A DNA stretch of 64,000 nucleotides, from NCBI GenBank assembly GCA_021816865.1, contig JAKAWX010000005.1, forward strand, positions 62,001 to 126,000. The letters run 5' to 3'. The position numbers and the translations under genes were made by a program. Positions 9,637-18,715 of the stretch are shown piece after piece; position 1 is the stretch's first letter, and every line of letters begins with the position of its first letter. The DNA comes from Thermoplasmata archaeon. Lineage in GTDB: Archaea; Thermoplasmatota; Thermoplasmata; Lutacidiplasmatales; UBA184. A model generated the notes under the pieces. It was not told the DNA's origin, ran no database searches, and saw nothing but the letters and a program-made list of their open reading frames with translations.

Positions 9637-11505
9637 CTACCCGTGCGGGGACCGGCGGGACCCGGGCGACGCGGAACGGGGGACCGGCTCGGCCCGGTAC
9701 GGACGCATCTCGCCGAGCGCCCGGGCCGCCCGCAACAGCCCGATGTGCGTGAGCGCCTGCGGGAAGTTCCCGATTCGAAGGTGGTTCCTGGGGTCGAACT
9801 CCTCCGAGAAGAGCCCGAGGGACGTCCCGGCCGCGAGCAGCTCCCCCCAGCTCTCGAGCGCCTCCTCGGTTCGTCCCCCGCGGGCGAGGCACTCGACGAG
9901 CCAGAACGAGGTCGGCAGGAACGCCCCCTCGTCACCCGGGATCCCGTCCGGGGTCCGGTAGCGGTAGACGAACGCGCCCCGGGCCAGCTCGCGCTGGACC
10001 CGATCGACGGTCCCGACGACCCGAGGATCGTCGTACGGGAGAAACCCGACGAGGGGGACGCGAAGGTTGGCGGCGTCGACCTCGGAGCTGCCCGCGGCCT
10101 GGCGGAAGCTCCCGGTCCTCGGGTCGAAGCCGTCGGTGAGGATCCACTCGCGGACCCTCTCGGCTTCGACCTTCCAGCGGTCCCGGGTCGCCCGCTCCTC
10201 CCTCGGATGCCCGAGGCGAGCCGCCCGGTCGAGCGCCACCCACGCCATCAATTTCGAATGGACGAACTGCTTCGGGAGACCGCGGATCTCCCAGATCCCC
10301 CGATCGGGGCGACGCCACAGCCGAACGACCTCATCGGCGAGCCCCGCGATCGCGTTCCAGTGGTCGTCCACGGCCGAGCGGTCGATCCCCTCGAGGACGA
10401 GCGCGCAGTCGAGGAGCTCGCCGTAGATGTCGAGCTGGAACTGCTGGGCGGCGGCGTTGCCGACCCGCACCGGCCGAGAGCCCCACATGCCGCGGAGGTG
10501 CGTCAGCCTTCGTTCCGCGAGGTCGCCCTCACCGTGCGCCCCGTAGACGACCCGCAGGCGGTGTCGGCCGTCCTCCCGGAGGCGCTCGAGCACCCACCGC
10601 AGGAACGACCGCGACTCGGTGAGGTGGCCGAGGTCGAGCATCGCCTGCGCCGAGAACGCCGCGTCTCGGATCCAGACGTACCGGTAGTCCCAGTTCCGGC
10701 TCCCGCCGGGCCACTCCGGGACGGAGGTCGTGGGCGCGGCGATGAACGCTCCGGTGTCGACGTTGGAGAGGAGCTTGAGGGTGATCTCGGAGCGCTCGAC
10801 CCAGCGGTGCCAGGCGCTCGCGTACTGGTGGAACGGTGCGGAGTGCACGTGCGTCCACCGCCGCCAGAACTGATCCGTGTGCTCGACGAGCTCGGCGAAC
10901 CCGGTGCGGACCGGACGCTCCGTGCCCCAACTGACCTCGATCTCGAGCGGCAGTTCGGGACGGACGATCCCCGAACCGACCGCGCGCCCGTCCGTGACGC
11001 GCAATAGCATCGGGTGGGAGTAGCGGAGAGCGTCGCCGTTCGAGCGCGCTTCCCACTCGCCGCCCCGGGCGACGATCTCGGCCGGCCGCGCGCCGTAGTC
11101 GAACCGAGGCTCGAAGCGCGTCTCGATCCCCACGGAGCCGCCGAACGCGCGAACCTCTCTCAGCAGCATCGGAGCGCCTTCGGGCCCGCTGTCGCGGAGG
11201 ACGGGCATGACGTCGGTCACCACGAGCTGTCGATGGTCCGAGAGCTCGAACCGGGTTTCGAGAACGGCGCTCGACGGCCGGTACGCCTGCCTCGACCGGA
11301 ACGCCTCGAGAGGAACCACGGACTGGTAGCCGCCCCTTCGCCCGTCGAGCAGGCGCGCGAAGACGCTTGGGGAGGAGAACCTCGGGAAGCAGGCCCAGTC
11401 GACCGAACCGAAACGGGAGACGAGGGCCGCGGTGTGGAGGTTGCCGACGAGACCGTAGTCGTCCAGCGCGGGATCGAGCGAGGGCAACGACACTCCCGTC
11501 CCCAC
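9637..11505 (-). CDS. glycoside hydrolase family 15 protein (glucoamylase/trehalase-like)
   Basis: MGTGVSLPSLDPALDDYGLVGNLHTAALVSRFGSVDWACFPRFSSPSVFARLLD..., NWDYRYVWIRDAAFSAQAMLDLGH, DAANLRVPLVGFLP, TSFWLVECLA...; full-length GH15. Confidence 0.95.
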   Translation of the reverse strand: MGTGVSLPSLDPALDDYGLVGNLHTAALVSRFGSVDWACFPRFSSPSVFARLLDGRRGGYQSVVPLEAFRSRQAYRPSSAVLETRFELSDHRQLVVTDVMPVLRDSGPEGAPMLLREVRAFGGSVGIETRFEPRFDYGARPAEIVARGGEWEARSNGDALRYSHPMLLRVTDGRAVGSGIVRPELPLEIEVSWGTERPVRTGFAELVEHTDQFWRRWTHVHSAPFHQYASAWHRWVERSEITLKLLSNVDTGAFIAAPTTSVPEWPGGSRNWDYRYVWIRDAAFSAQAMLDLGHLTESRSFLRWVLERLREDGRHRLRVVYGAHGEGDLAERRLTHLRGMWGSRPVRVGNAAAQQFQLDIYGELLDCALVLEGIDRSAVDDHWNAIAGLADEVVRLWRRPDRGIWEIRGLPKQFVHSKLMAWVALDRAARLGHPREERATRDRWKVEAERVREWILTDGFDPRTGSFRQAAGSSEVDAANLRVPLVGFLPYDDPRVVGTVDRVQRELARGAFVYRYRTPDGIPGDEGAFLPTSFWLVECLARGGRTEEALESWGELLAAGTSLGLFSEEFDPRNHLRIGNFPQALTHIGLLRAARALGEMRPYRAEPVPRSASPGSRRSPHG

Positions 11506-11602
11506 GGATCCGCCCTTCTTAGAACCTCGCCGCGCCGTGCGCGCCCGACGCGCCGGTCGGCCCGGCTCCGGAACCCTGTCGCCGGTCCCGGTGCGCCCGA
11601 GG

Positions 11603-12064
11603 TCAATCCCGCACGGCGGAGGACGGGCGACGGAGCGCCGCCTCCGCGTGCACCGCGAGGTCCGCAGTGAGGTGGAGGTCGAACCAGGGGTACACGGCTT
11701 CCTCCTCGCGCGAGTTGTGGGACCACAGGACGTTCACGAGCTCCGCTTCGAGCTCGACGGTCGACGACGGGCTCCCGCGCAGCTGCCGCTCGGTGCGGTC
11801 GAGCACGTCGAGGATGCGACGATGGTCGTCGCGCAGGCGCTCGGCGAGCCATCGATGGCTCGGCGACTCCCGTTCGAACGCCGGAAGGAGCTCCTCTTCC
11901 TCGACCTCGATGTGGCGGCGCAGGTCGCTCGCGAACGACCCGAACCGCTCGGCGCGCAGGTCCGCCGCCCCGGCGGGCGTCGAGCGGAACGCCTCGAGCC
12001 GATCGTCGAGCTCCCGGTGGTCCTCGACGAAGACCTTCGACAGCGGGACGGACGGTTCGCCCAT
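11603..12064 (-). CDS. hemerythrin HHE cation-binding domain protein
   Basis: VFVEDHRELDDRLEAF, LRRHIEVEEEELLPAFE, RDDHRRILDVLD, LWSHNSREEEAVYPWFD: His/Glu ligand spacing of HHE domains. Confidence 0.9.
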   Translation of the reverse strand: MGEPSVPLSKVFVEDHRELDDRLEAFRSTPAGAADLRAERFGSFASDLRRHIEVEEEELLPAFERESPSHRWLAERLRDDHRRILDVLDRTERQLRGSPSSTVELEAELVNVLWSHNSREEEAVYPWFDLHLTADLAVHAEAALRRPSSAVRD

Positions 12065-12383
12065 CGATCCCCCTCACGCTCCTCGGATTCGTGCGGCTTC
12101 GGAGTCGGCCGACCGACCGCCCAGGGGGCGACCGTACATCACGGAGAGGGTCGAGATCGCGCCGTGGGCGACGGTCGGGCGTCCGGGCTCGGCCGCCTTC
12201 CCGCGCGTCGGGGACCGCGGGCGTCGCGAAGAGGTCCCGGCCCCCGCCCCGTCGTCCTCGCCGGGACGGTCGTCCGGGCGTCGGCGCCCGACCGTGGGGA
12301 CTCCGCTCCGTCGCCGCGTCCGCGGCGGGCGTCAACCGGCCTTGACCGCGGCTACTTCTGCCCCGGCGTCCCCCGGGTACCCG

Positions 12384-14111
12384 ATGACGAGCATGGCGTC
12401 CCTTCCCGTCGGTTCGGTACTCCCCCTCTCCAGCCACCGGCTCTCCCCGCTGCCGGATCTCCGGGGTTCGAAGCTCCTCGAAGCGCCGTGCCTCAACAAG
12501 GGGACCGCGTTCACGGACGGGGAACGGACGGCGCTCGGGCTCCACGGCCTCCTGCCCCCCCAGGTCGAATCGCTCGACCAGCAGGTCCTCCGAGCGTACG
12601 AGGCCTACCGGCGCAAGGCGGACGACCTCGAGCGCCACATCTACCTGCGGGCGCTCCAGGACACGAACGAGACCCTGTTCTACCGACTCCTGCTCGACCA
12701 CACCGAGGAGATGACCCCGGTCGTCTACACGCCGGTGGTCGCCCTCGGGTGCCAGGAGTTCAGCCACATCTACCGGCGGCCGCGGGGACTCTTCGTGCCG
12801 TACCCCCTGCGGGCCTCGATCCGGGAGCTCCTGCGGCACCGGCCCCACCCCGACGTGGACGTGGTCGTCGTGACCGACGGCGAGCGGATCCTCGGGATCG
12901 GCGACCAGGGCGCGGGCGGGCTTGCAATCCCGATCGGGAAGCTCTCCCTCTACACCCTCATCGGGGGGATCAAGCCGGACCGGACCCTTCCGATCATCCT
13001 CGACGTGGGAACGAACAACGCCGAGCGCCTGCGCGACCCCGAGTACCTCGGGTGGCGCCACGAGCGCATCACCGGCGACGATTACGACGAGTTCATCGAC
13101 CGGTTCGTCCTCGCGGTCCGCCAGGAGCTCCCCGGCACGCTCGTCCAGTGGGAGGACTTCGGCGTCGCCCACGCCCGGCCGATCCTCGATCGGTACCGCG
13201 ACAAGTTCCTCACGTTCAACGACGACATTCAAGGCACCGGGGCGGTCGCGCTCGCCGCGGTCCTCGCCGCCCTCCGCCGGATCGGGACGCCGCTCGCGGA
13301 CCAGCGGATCGTGATCTTCGGCGCGGGGTCGGGCGGAACCGGCGTCGCCGACATGCTGAAGGGCGCGATGATCGCCGAGGGGCTCGACGAGACCGCGGCC
13401 CGCCGACGGTTCTACCTCGTCAACCATGGCGGTCTCTTGACGGACCGCCGCACCGACGTCCGGGCGGGGCAGTCGACGTTCCTCCAGCCGTGGGAGGAGG
13501 TCGGAGGATGGGCGAAGGAGGACCCCTCGCGCGTCCAGCTGACGGAAGTCGTCCGCGGCGCCCGGCCCACGATCCTGATCGGGCTCTCGACGGTCACGGG
13601 GGCGTTCGAGGAACCGCTCGTTCGGGAGATGTCGCGGGCGAGCGAACGTCCGATCATCTTCCCGCTGTCGAACCCGACGCAACGGTCGGAGGCGGTCCCC
13701 GGCGACCTCCTCGCGTGGACTGACGGCCGGGCGCTCGTCGCGACCGGCTCGCCGTTCCCGCCGGTGGAGGTGAACGGCCGCACCGTGCCGATCGCGCAGT
13801 GCAACAACGTCTACATCTTCCCGGCCGTCGGCCTCGGCGTGGTCGCGAGCGAAGCCCGCCGCGTCACGGACGGGATGTTCCTTGCGGCCGCGCGGGCCCT
13901 CGCCGGGGTCGCCCCCGATACCGACGATCCGACGGTACCGTTGCTTCCGCCGGTCGGCCGCCTGCGCGAGATCGCGGTCGAGCTCGCGGTCGCCGTCGGC
14001 CTCGAGGCTCAGCGGACCGGGCACGCCCCCCACCGGTCGCCGGACGAGCTCCGCCGACGGGTCGTCGAGACCCAATGGGTCCCCGAGTACCCGGTCTACG
14101 CCGGGGTCTAG
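12384..14111 (+). CDS. NAD-dependent malic enzyme (large, oxaloacetate-decarboxylating type)
   Basis: LNKGTAFTDGERTALGLHGLLPP, EEMTPVVYTPVVALGCQEFSHIYRRPRGLF, VVVTDGERILGIGDQGAGGLAIPIGKLSLY, FNDDIQGTGAVALAAVLAA; ATG at 12384. Confidence 0.96.
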   Translation: MTSMASLPVGSVLPLSSHRLSPLPDLRGSKLLEAPCLNKGTAFTDGERTALGLHGLLPPQVESLDQQVLRAYEAYRRKADDLERHIYLRALQDTNETLFYRLLLDHTEEMTPVVYTPVVALGCQEFSHIYRRPRGLFVPYPLRASIRELLRHRPHPDVDVVVVTDGERILGIGDQGAGGLAIPIGKLSLYTLIGGIKPDRTLPIILDVGTNNAERLRDPEYLGWRHERITGDDYDEFIDRFVLAVRQELPGTLVQWEDFGVAHARPILDRYRDKFLTFNDDIQGTGAVALAAVLAALRRIGTPLADQRIVIFGAGSGGTGVADMLKGAMIAEGLDETAARRRFYLVNHGGLLTDRRTDVRAGQSTFLQPWEEVGGWAKEDPSRVQLTEVVRGARPTILIGLSTVTGAFEEPLVREMSRASERPIIFPLSNPTQRSEAVPGDLLAWTDGRALVATGSPFPPVEVNGRTVPIAQCNNVYIFPAVGLGVVASEARRVTDGMFLAAARALAGVAPDTDDPTVPLLPPVGRLREIAVELAVAVGLEAQRTGHAPHRSPDELRRRVVETQWVPEYPVYAGV

Positions 14112-15799
14112 TCGGTGCCCGGGGGCCGGGCGCCCGACGCCTCGCTCCGGTCCGCGGGACGGGTCAGAACCCGTCCCGGCCGCTCTCCGGTAAGTCGACC
14201 GCGCCAGACGACCGGGACGCCGTTCACCCAGACGGACGAGAGGAGGCGGGAGTAGCGGGGCCGCTCGGCGTACTCGGGCCCGGCATCGTGCGCGCCCCGG
14301 GGCCAGGAGACGAGGTCGGCGACCTTCCCGACCTCGACCGACCCCCGGTCCGCGAGGCCGAAGTGGTCGCACGGGAGCGCCGTCACTCGACGCACGGCCG
14401 CGGAGAGCGCGAGAGACCCCTCCCGCCCGAGGTCGGCGAGAAACCGGGGGAACGCCCCGTAGTTCCGCGGGTGGATCGGTCCGTCGAACGGCCCGAGGGA
14501 AAGGGAGTTTCCGATGCCGTCCGAGCCGACGAAGGCGGTCGGGTCGCGTTCGACCGCCCTCACGTCGTCGGGCGCCATCCCGAAGAGGAGGACGGAGACC
14601 CCCCCGCGCTCGCGCAGCAAGAGGTCGACCGCCGCCTCGAACGGGCCCAGTCCGAGCTCGCGGCCGATCTCCGAGAGGTTCCTTCCGAGGAATCGTTCGC
14701 CGCCGCGCGTGGCAACCGCCGAGACGACGACGTCCTCCCAACGCAGGTCGTTCGGCCCGATCGTCCAGCCCCGGACGCCGTGCTCCACCTCCTCGCCGGC
14801 CCGCCGCCGGGCGACGGGGTCGCGCAACCGCGCCTCGGCCTCCTCCCAGCGACCTTCGAAGAGCCACCCCGGGAAGAGCGCCGTCAGCGCGGTCTCCCCG
14901 GCCTCGTAGGGGTACATGTCCGCGTGGACCCTCACGCCGTCGGCCCGGGCCCGAGCGATCCGGCGGAGGAGGCCGGGCATCGAGCCCCAGGTCCGCCGTC
15001 CGAAGCACTTCAGGTGCGAGATCTCGAGCCGAACCCGGGTGCGGCCGGCCAGGAGGAGCGCCGCCTCCACCGACACCGGCCCGCCCGTTCCTTCGTCCCG
15101 CAGGTGCGTCGCGTAGACGCCGCCCGCACGGGCGACGCGCTCGAGGAGCGGCTCGAGGTCGTCGGAGGTCGTCTCGAGCTCGGGGGAGTACGCGAGACCC
15201 GTCGAGAGCCCGAAGGCGCCCTGGGCGAGCGCCCGGTCGAGCGACGCCGCGAGCTCCGCGGCTCGGTCGTTCGGGATCGGTCCGTTGCGGAGGCCGACGG
15301 TCGCGATCCTCAGCGTTCCGTGGCCGACCAGGGGCGCGAGGTTCAGGGCCGGACGCGCTTCCGCGACGCGGTTCGACCAGCTCGCAAGGTCGTTCCAGTC
15401 CCAGCGCAGCCGGGACGCGACCCTTGGGAAGAACTGCTCCACGAACGCCGCGAGCTCGTCCCGGTGGAGCGCCGAAACCGGGAAGAGGCTCTCGCCGCAG
15501 TTCCCGACGACCTCCGTCGTGACCCCTTGCATCGCCTTGCTCTCGAGGCCCGGGTTCGCGAGGACGGTGATGTCGGAGTGGGAGTGGACGTCGACGAACC
15601 CGGGGGCCAGGTACTCGCCCGAAAGGTCGACGACCCGGGCGCCCCGTACGGCGAGCGCCTCGCCCCGTTCGAGGACCCTTCCCGACCCGAGACGGACATC
15701 CTCCCGCCGAGCCGGCGAGCCCGAGCCGTCGAGCACGAGCCCCCCGCGAAGGAGGACCTCGGACCGGCCGGAGGCGTCCGGCGCCTCTTCCTCTCTCAT
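14108..15799 (-). CDS. N-acyl-D-amino-acid deacylase (D-aminoacylase) family amidohydrolase
   Basis: LLRGGLVLDGSG, APGFVDVHSHSDI, QGVTTEVVGNCGES, GAFGLSTGLAYSPE, YATHLRDEG, LEISHLKCFG, VHADMYPYEAG. Confidence 0.93.
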   Translation of the reverse strand: MREEEAPDASGRSEVLLRGGLVLDGSGSPARREDVRLGSGRVLERGEALAVRGARVVDLSGEYLAPGFVDVHSHSDITVLANPGLESKAMQGVTTEVVGNCGESLFPVSALHRDELAAFVEQFFPRVASRLRWDWNDLASWSNRVAEARPALNLAPLVGHGTLRIATVGLRNGPIPNDRAAELAASLDRALAQGAFGLSTGLAYSPELETTSDDLEPLLERVARAGGVYATHLRDEGTGGPVSVEAALLLAGRTRVRLEISHLKCFGRRTWGSMPGLLRRIARARADGVRVHADMYPYEAGETALTALFPGWLFEGRWEEAEARLRDPVARRRAGEEVEHGVRGWTIGPNDLRWEDVVVSAVATRGGERFLGRNLSEIGRELGLGPFEAAVDLLLRERGGVSVLLFGMAPDDVRAVERDPTAFVGSDGIGNSLSLGPFDGPIHPRNYGAFPRFLADLGREGSLALSAAVRRVTALPCDHFGLADRGSVEVGKVADLVSWPRGAHDAGPEYAERPRYSRLLSSVWVNGVPVVWRGRLTGERPGRVLTRPADRSEASGARPPGTD

Positions 15800-15832
15800 G
15801 GTCGTCGACCCGCGCCTCCCCGTGGGCCGTCG

Positions 15833-15842
15833 CTATATATAG
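15833..15842. promoter_or_regulatory. palindromic TATA element (CTATATATAG) between divergent genes
   Basis: Perfect 10-bp palindrome about 23 bp upstream of the GTG at 15865 (+) and about 34 bp from the ATG at 15799 (-). Confidence 0.6.
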
Positions 15843-15864
15843 GCCGGGAGGCTCGCATCGCGAA

Positions 15865-16821
15865 GTGAGCCGGTACCGCATCCTGTTCGTCAGCGACCTC
15901 CATGGCTCCGAGGTCTGTTTCCGCAAGTTCCTCAACAGCGTCCCGGTCTACCGTCCGGACCTGCTCGTCTACGGCGGCGACATCATGGGCAAGATCCTGC
16001 AGCCCGTCTTCCCGGTCGGGAAGGGGCAGTATCGCTGGTTCCCGTCGGGCGACCGGGCGGTCGACTTCCCCGAGTCCGAGCTTCCTCAGGTCGAGCGGAA
16101 GATCGCGGACACCGGGCGGTACTCCCTCGTGACCAGTCCCGAGGATTGGGAACGCCGGCGCAAGGACCCCGAGGCGCTCGACGCCTTCTGCCGCGAGCTC
16201 GGGAAGGACCGCGTCCGAGCGTGGCTGCGCCTCGTCGAGGAGCGGCTGCTCCCGAAGAAGACCCCGCTCGTCATGAACGTCGGGAACGACGATACCGACG
16301 GCATCCTCGAGATCCTGCGCAAAGAGGGGCCCGCGAACCTCCTCGTGCCCGAGGGCCAGGTCGTGACGGCCGGCCCGTACGAGATCTACGGGTGCGGCTA
16401 CGCGAACATGACCCCCTGGCACTGTCCGCGGGACCTCGAGGAGGTCGACCTCGGGAGGTTCCTCGACCGTACCGCGGGCCAGATCGGCGCTCCCCGCCGC
16501 ACGATCTTCGACCTCCACGCTCCGCCGAGCGGTACGGCGATCGACCTCGCGCCCGAGCTCGACGCCGACCTCAAGCCGAAGACGGTCTCGGGCCAGATGC
16601 TGCTCACGCACGTGGGGTCGACCTCGGTGCGTCGGCTCATCGAGTCGGTGCGACCCGTCGTGAGCCTCCACGGCCATATCCACGAGTCGATGGGACTCGA
16701 CCGCGTCGCGGGCACGCCGGTGTTCAACCCGGGCAGCGTCTACTTCAGCGGGACCCTCCAGGGACTCGTCCTCGACCTCGAAGGCGACCACGTCGTGAAC
16801 CACCTCTTCATCACGGGGTGA
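15865..16821 (+). CDS. calcineurin-like metallophosphoesterase
   Basis: RILFVSDLHGSE, LLVYGGDIMG, MNVGNDD, LLTHVGSTS, VSLHGHIHES: canonical MPE motifs. Confidence 0.92.
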   Translation: MSRYRILFVSDLHGSEVCFRKFLNSVPVYRPDLLVYGGDIMGKILQPVFPVGKGQYRWFPSGDRAVDFPESELPQVERKIADTGRYSLVTSPEDWERRRKDPEALDAFCRELGKDRVRAWLRLVEERLLPKKTPLVMNVGNDDTDGILEILRKEGPANLLVPEGQVVTAGPYEIYGCGYANMTPWHCPRDLEEVDLGRFLDRTAGQIGAPRRTIFDLHAPPSGTAIDLAPELDADLKPKTVSGQMLLTHVGSTSVRRLIESVRPVVSLHGHIHESMGLDRVAGTPVFNPGSVYFSGTLQGLVLDLEGDHVVNHLFITG

Positions 16822-16827
16822 CGGACG

Positions 16828-17616
16828 GTGTCCGAGGTCCGGCTCGACGAGCACGCCTTCCTCCGCGAGGTCGAAGGGATCGTCGCTCGGGCGAACGAGC
16901 GCTCGATCCCGCTGCGCGCGATCGGCAGCGTCGGGATCTACCACCGCATCCGCGACCACCCGGCGGCGCGCGGGATCTACCTCCACCGCCACGGCGTGGC
17001 GCACGACGGGACGCCCCGGTTCAAGGACCTCGACCTCGCGAGCCTCGAAAAGCACTCGTCGGGGATCTACAAGCTGTTCGTCCGCGAGCTTCGGTTCACC
17101 GAGGACCGGGAGACGAACGCGCTCTTCGGGATGTACCGGAACATCTACTTCCACCCGCAGTTCACGATCGACGTCTTCTACGACTGCCTGCGCTTCAGCC
17201 ACGAGATCCCCCTCAAGAACCGGTTCCCGCCGGGCGTGACCCTCGCCCCCGAGGACCTCTTCCTCGGGAAGGCGCAGATCCACGTCGTGACCCCGCCCGA
17301 CCTCGCGGACATCGCGGCGCTCCTGACCGCGATCCCGCTCGGCCGCATGGACCGGGCGTACCTCGGCACCCGCCTCGGCGACGACTGGGGGCTCTGGTTC
17401 GACGTCCGGACGAACCTCGAGCGGACGGTCCATCGGCTCGCCGAGTGGACGCCGAACGACCGCGGCCTGACCGAGGAGAACCTCGCGACCGCCCGGCGGC
17501 ACATCCGCGACGTCCTCGAGTTCCTCGATGCGATCCCGAAGACCCGGCGCTGGGAGAAGCGATCCCAGAAGGGTACGAAGGAACCGTGGTTCGAGGAGGT
17601 CGACGAGATCCGCTAG
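16828..17616 (+). CDS. conserved hypothetical, possible nucleotidyltransferase-fold protein
   Basis: LRAIGSVGIYHRI ... RFKDLDLA spacing is reminiscent of NTase G[SG]...DxD; 6-nt spacing from the upstream MPE gene. Confidence 0.55.
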   Translation: MSEVRLDEHAFLREVEGIVARANERSIPLRAIGSVGIYHRIRDHPAARGIYLHRHGVAHDGTPRFKDLDLASLEKHSSGIYKLFVRELRFTEDRETNALFGMYRNIYFHPQFTIDVFYDCLRFSHEIPLKNRFPPGVTLAPEDLFLGKAQIHVVTPPDLADIAALLTAIPLGRMDRAYLGTRLGDDWGLWFDVRTNLERTVHRLAEWTPNDRGLTEENLATARRHIRDVLEFLDAIPKTRRWEKRSQKGTKEPWFEEVDEIR

Positions 17617-17735
17617 GGCCGCCTCCCGCGGTTTCCCTCGACCGGAGCCGGAACTCCCCTCTTCGGTCGTAGGGCCGGGGGGCGTGGCCGCACGGCGGAG
17701 ACGCGCGGGAGCTCGCGCCCCGCGCGGCCGGAGCG

Positions 17736-18692
17736 TTACGCGCGGCGTTCGGAGCGATGCCGGGCGAGCGCGCTCAGTCCCTCGTAGAGGACCGTCGCGG
17801 CGGCGAGGGCCGTCACCTGGCCCGTGTGGTCGTACTGGGGCGCGACCTCGACCACGTCGAACCCGACGACGTCGAGCGCGTGCAGCGGACGAAGGACCCG
17901 GACCAGCTCGCGCGTCGAGAGGCCGCCCGGTTCGGGGGTCCCGGTGCCGGGGGCGAACGCGGGGTCGAGGGTGTCGATGTCGACCGAGACGTAGGTCGGT
18001 CCGTCCCCGATCGCCCGGACGAGCGCGGACGCGACCCCCTCGGGCCCGAGCGAGTCGAGGTCCTCGGTGGTGAACGTCCGGTCGACGTACCGGGCGTTGT
18101 TCTCGACGTCCTCGGCCGAGTAGAGCGAACTGCGGATCCCGACCTGGAAGACCCCGCCCTTCTCGATCAGGCCCTCTTCGTAGGCCCGGCGGACCCACGT
18201 GCCGTGCGTGTACTTCTTGCCGCCCCAGTAGGTGTCCCACGTGTCGTAGTGCGCATCGAAGTGGAGGAGGCGGACCGGTCGACCGGTCGCGGCCTTTTGG
18301 GCGCGGAGGATCGGTAGCGTGATCGAGTGGTCCCCGCCGCCGACGAACGGCACGACGCCCGCCGCGAACAGCGGACGCATCCCGTCCTCGATACGCCGGA
18401 ACGTGTCGTCGAGGAACCCGGGGACGGGGTCGATGTCCCCGAAGTCGACCGTCTCGAGGACCCGGAACGGGTAGACTTTCTGGAAGAGGTGGTACGACCG
18501 CAGCAGCCGCGAGTGGTTGCGGATCGCCGACGGTCCTTCGCGGGCCCCGCTGCGGAAGCTCGTCGCATCGTCCCACGGGATCCCGACGAACGCGGAGCCG
18601 ACCCCCTCGAGGTCGGTCGTGTGGGGGAGCCGGGCGAACGTCGCGATCTGGGCGAATCGGGGCGACCGGGCCGGGTCGGTCGGCTCGGTCAT
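17736..18692 (-). CDS. speB: agmatinase/arginase (ureohydrolase) family protein
   Basis: FVGGGDHSITLP, LLHFDAHYDT, VSVDIDTLDPAFAPGTGTPEPGG; ATG at 18692. Confidence 0.93.
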   Translation of the reverse strand: MTEPTDPARSPRFAQIATFARLPHTTDLEGVGSAFVGIPWDDATSFRSGAREGPSAIRNHSRLLRSYHLFQKVYPFRVLETVDFGDIDPVPGFLDDTFRRIEDGMRPLFAAGVVPFVGGGDHSITLPILRAQKAATGRPVRLLHFDAHYDTWDTYWGGKKYTHGTWVRRAYEEGLIEKGGVFQVGIRSSLYSAEDVENNARYVDRTFTTEDLDSLGPEGVASALVRAIGDGPTYVSVDIDTLDPAFAPGTGTPEPGGLSTRELVRVLRPLHALDVVGFDVVEVAPQYDHTGQVTALAAATVLYEGLSALARHRSERRA

Positions 18693-18715
18693 CCTCGGAC
18701 GTCCGCCGACCCGAC

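Noticed and set aside
11217-15935. 1572-aa minus-strand ORF
   Set aside because: Arg/Gly/Pro-rich antisense frame over malic enzyme and a wrong frame of the D-aminoacylase; a by-product of high GC content.
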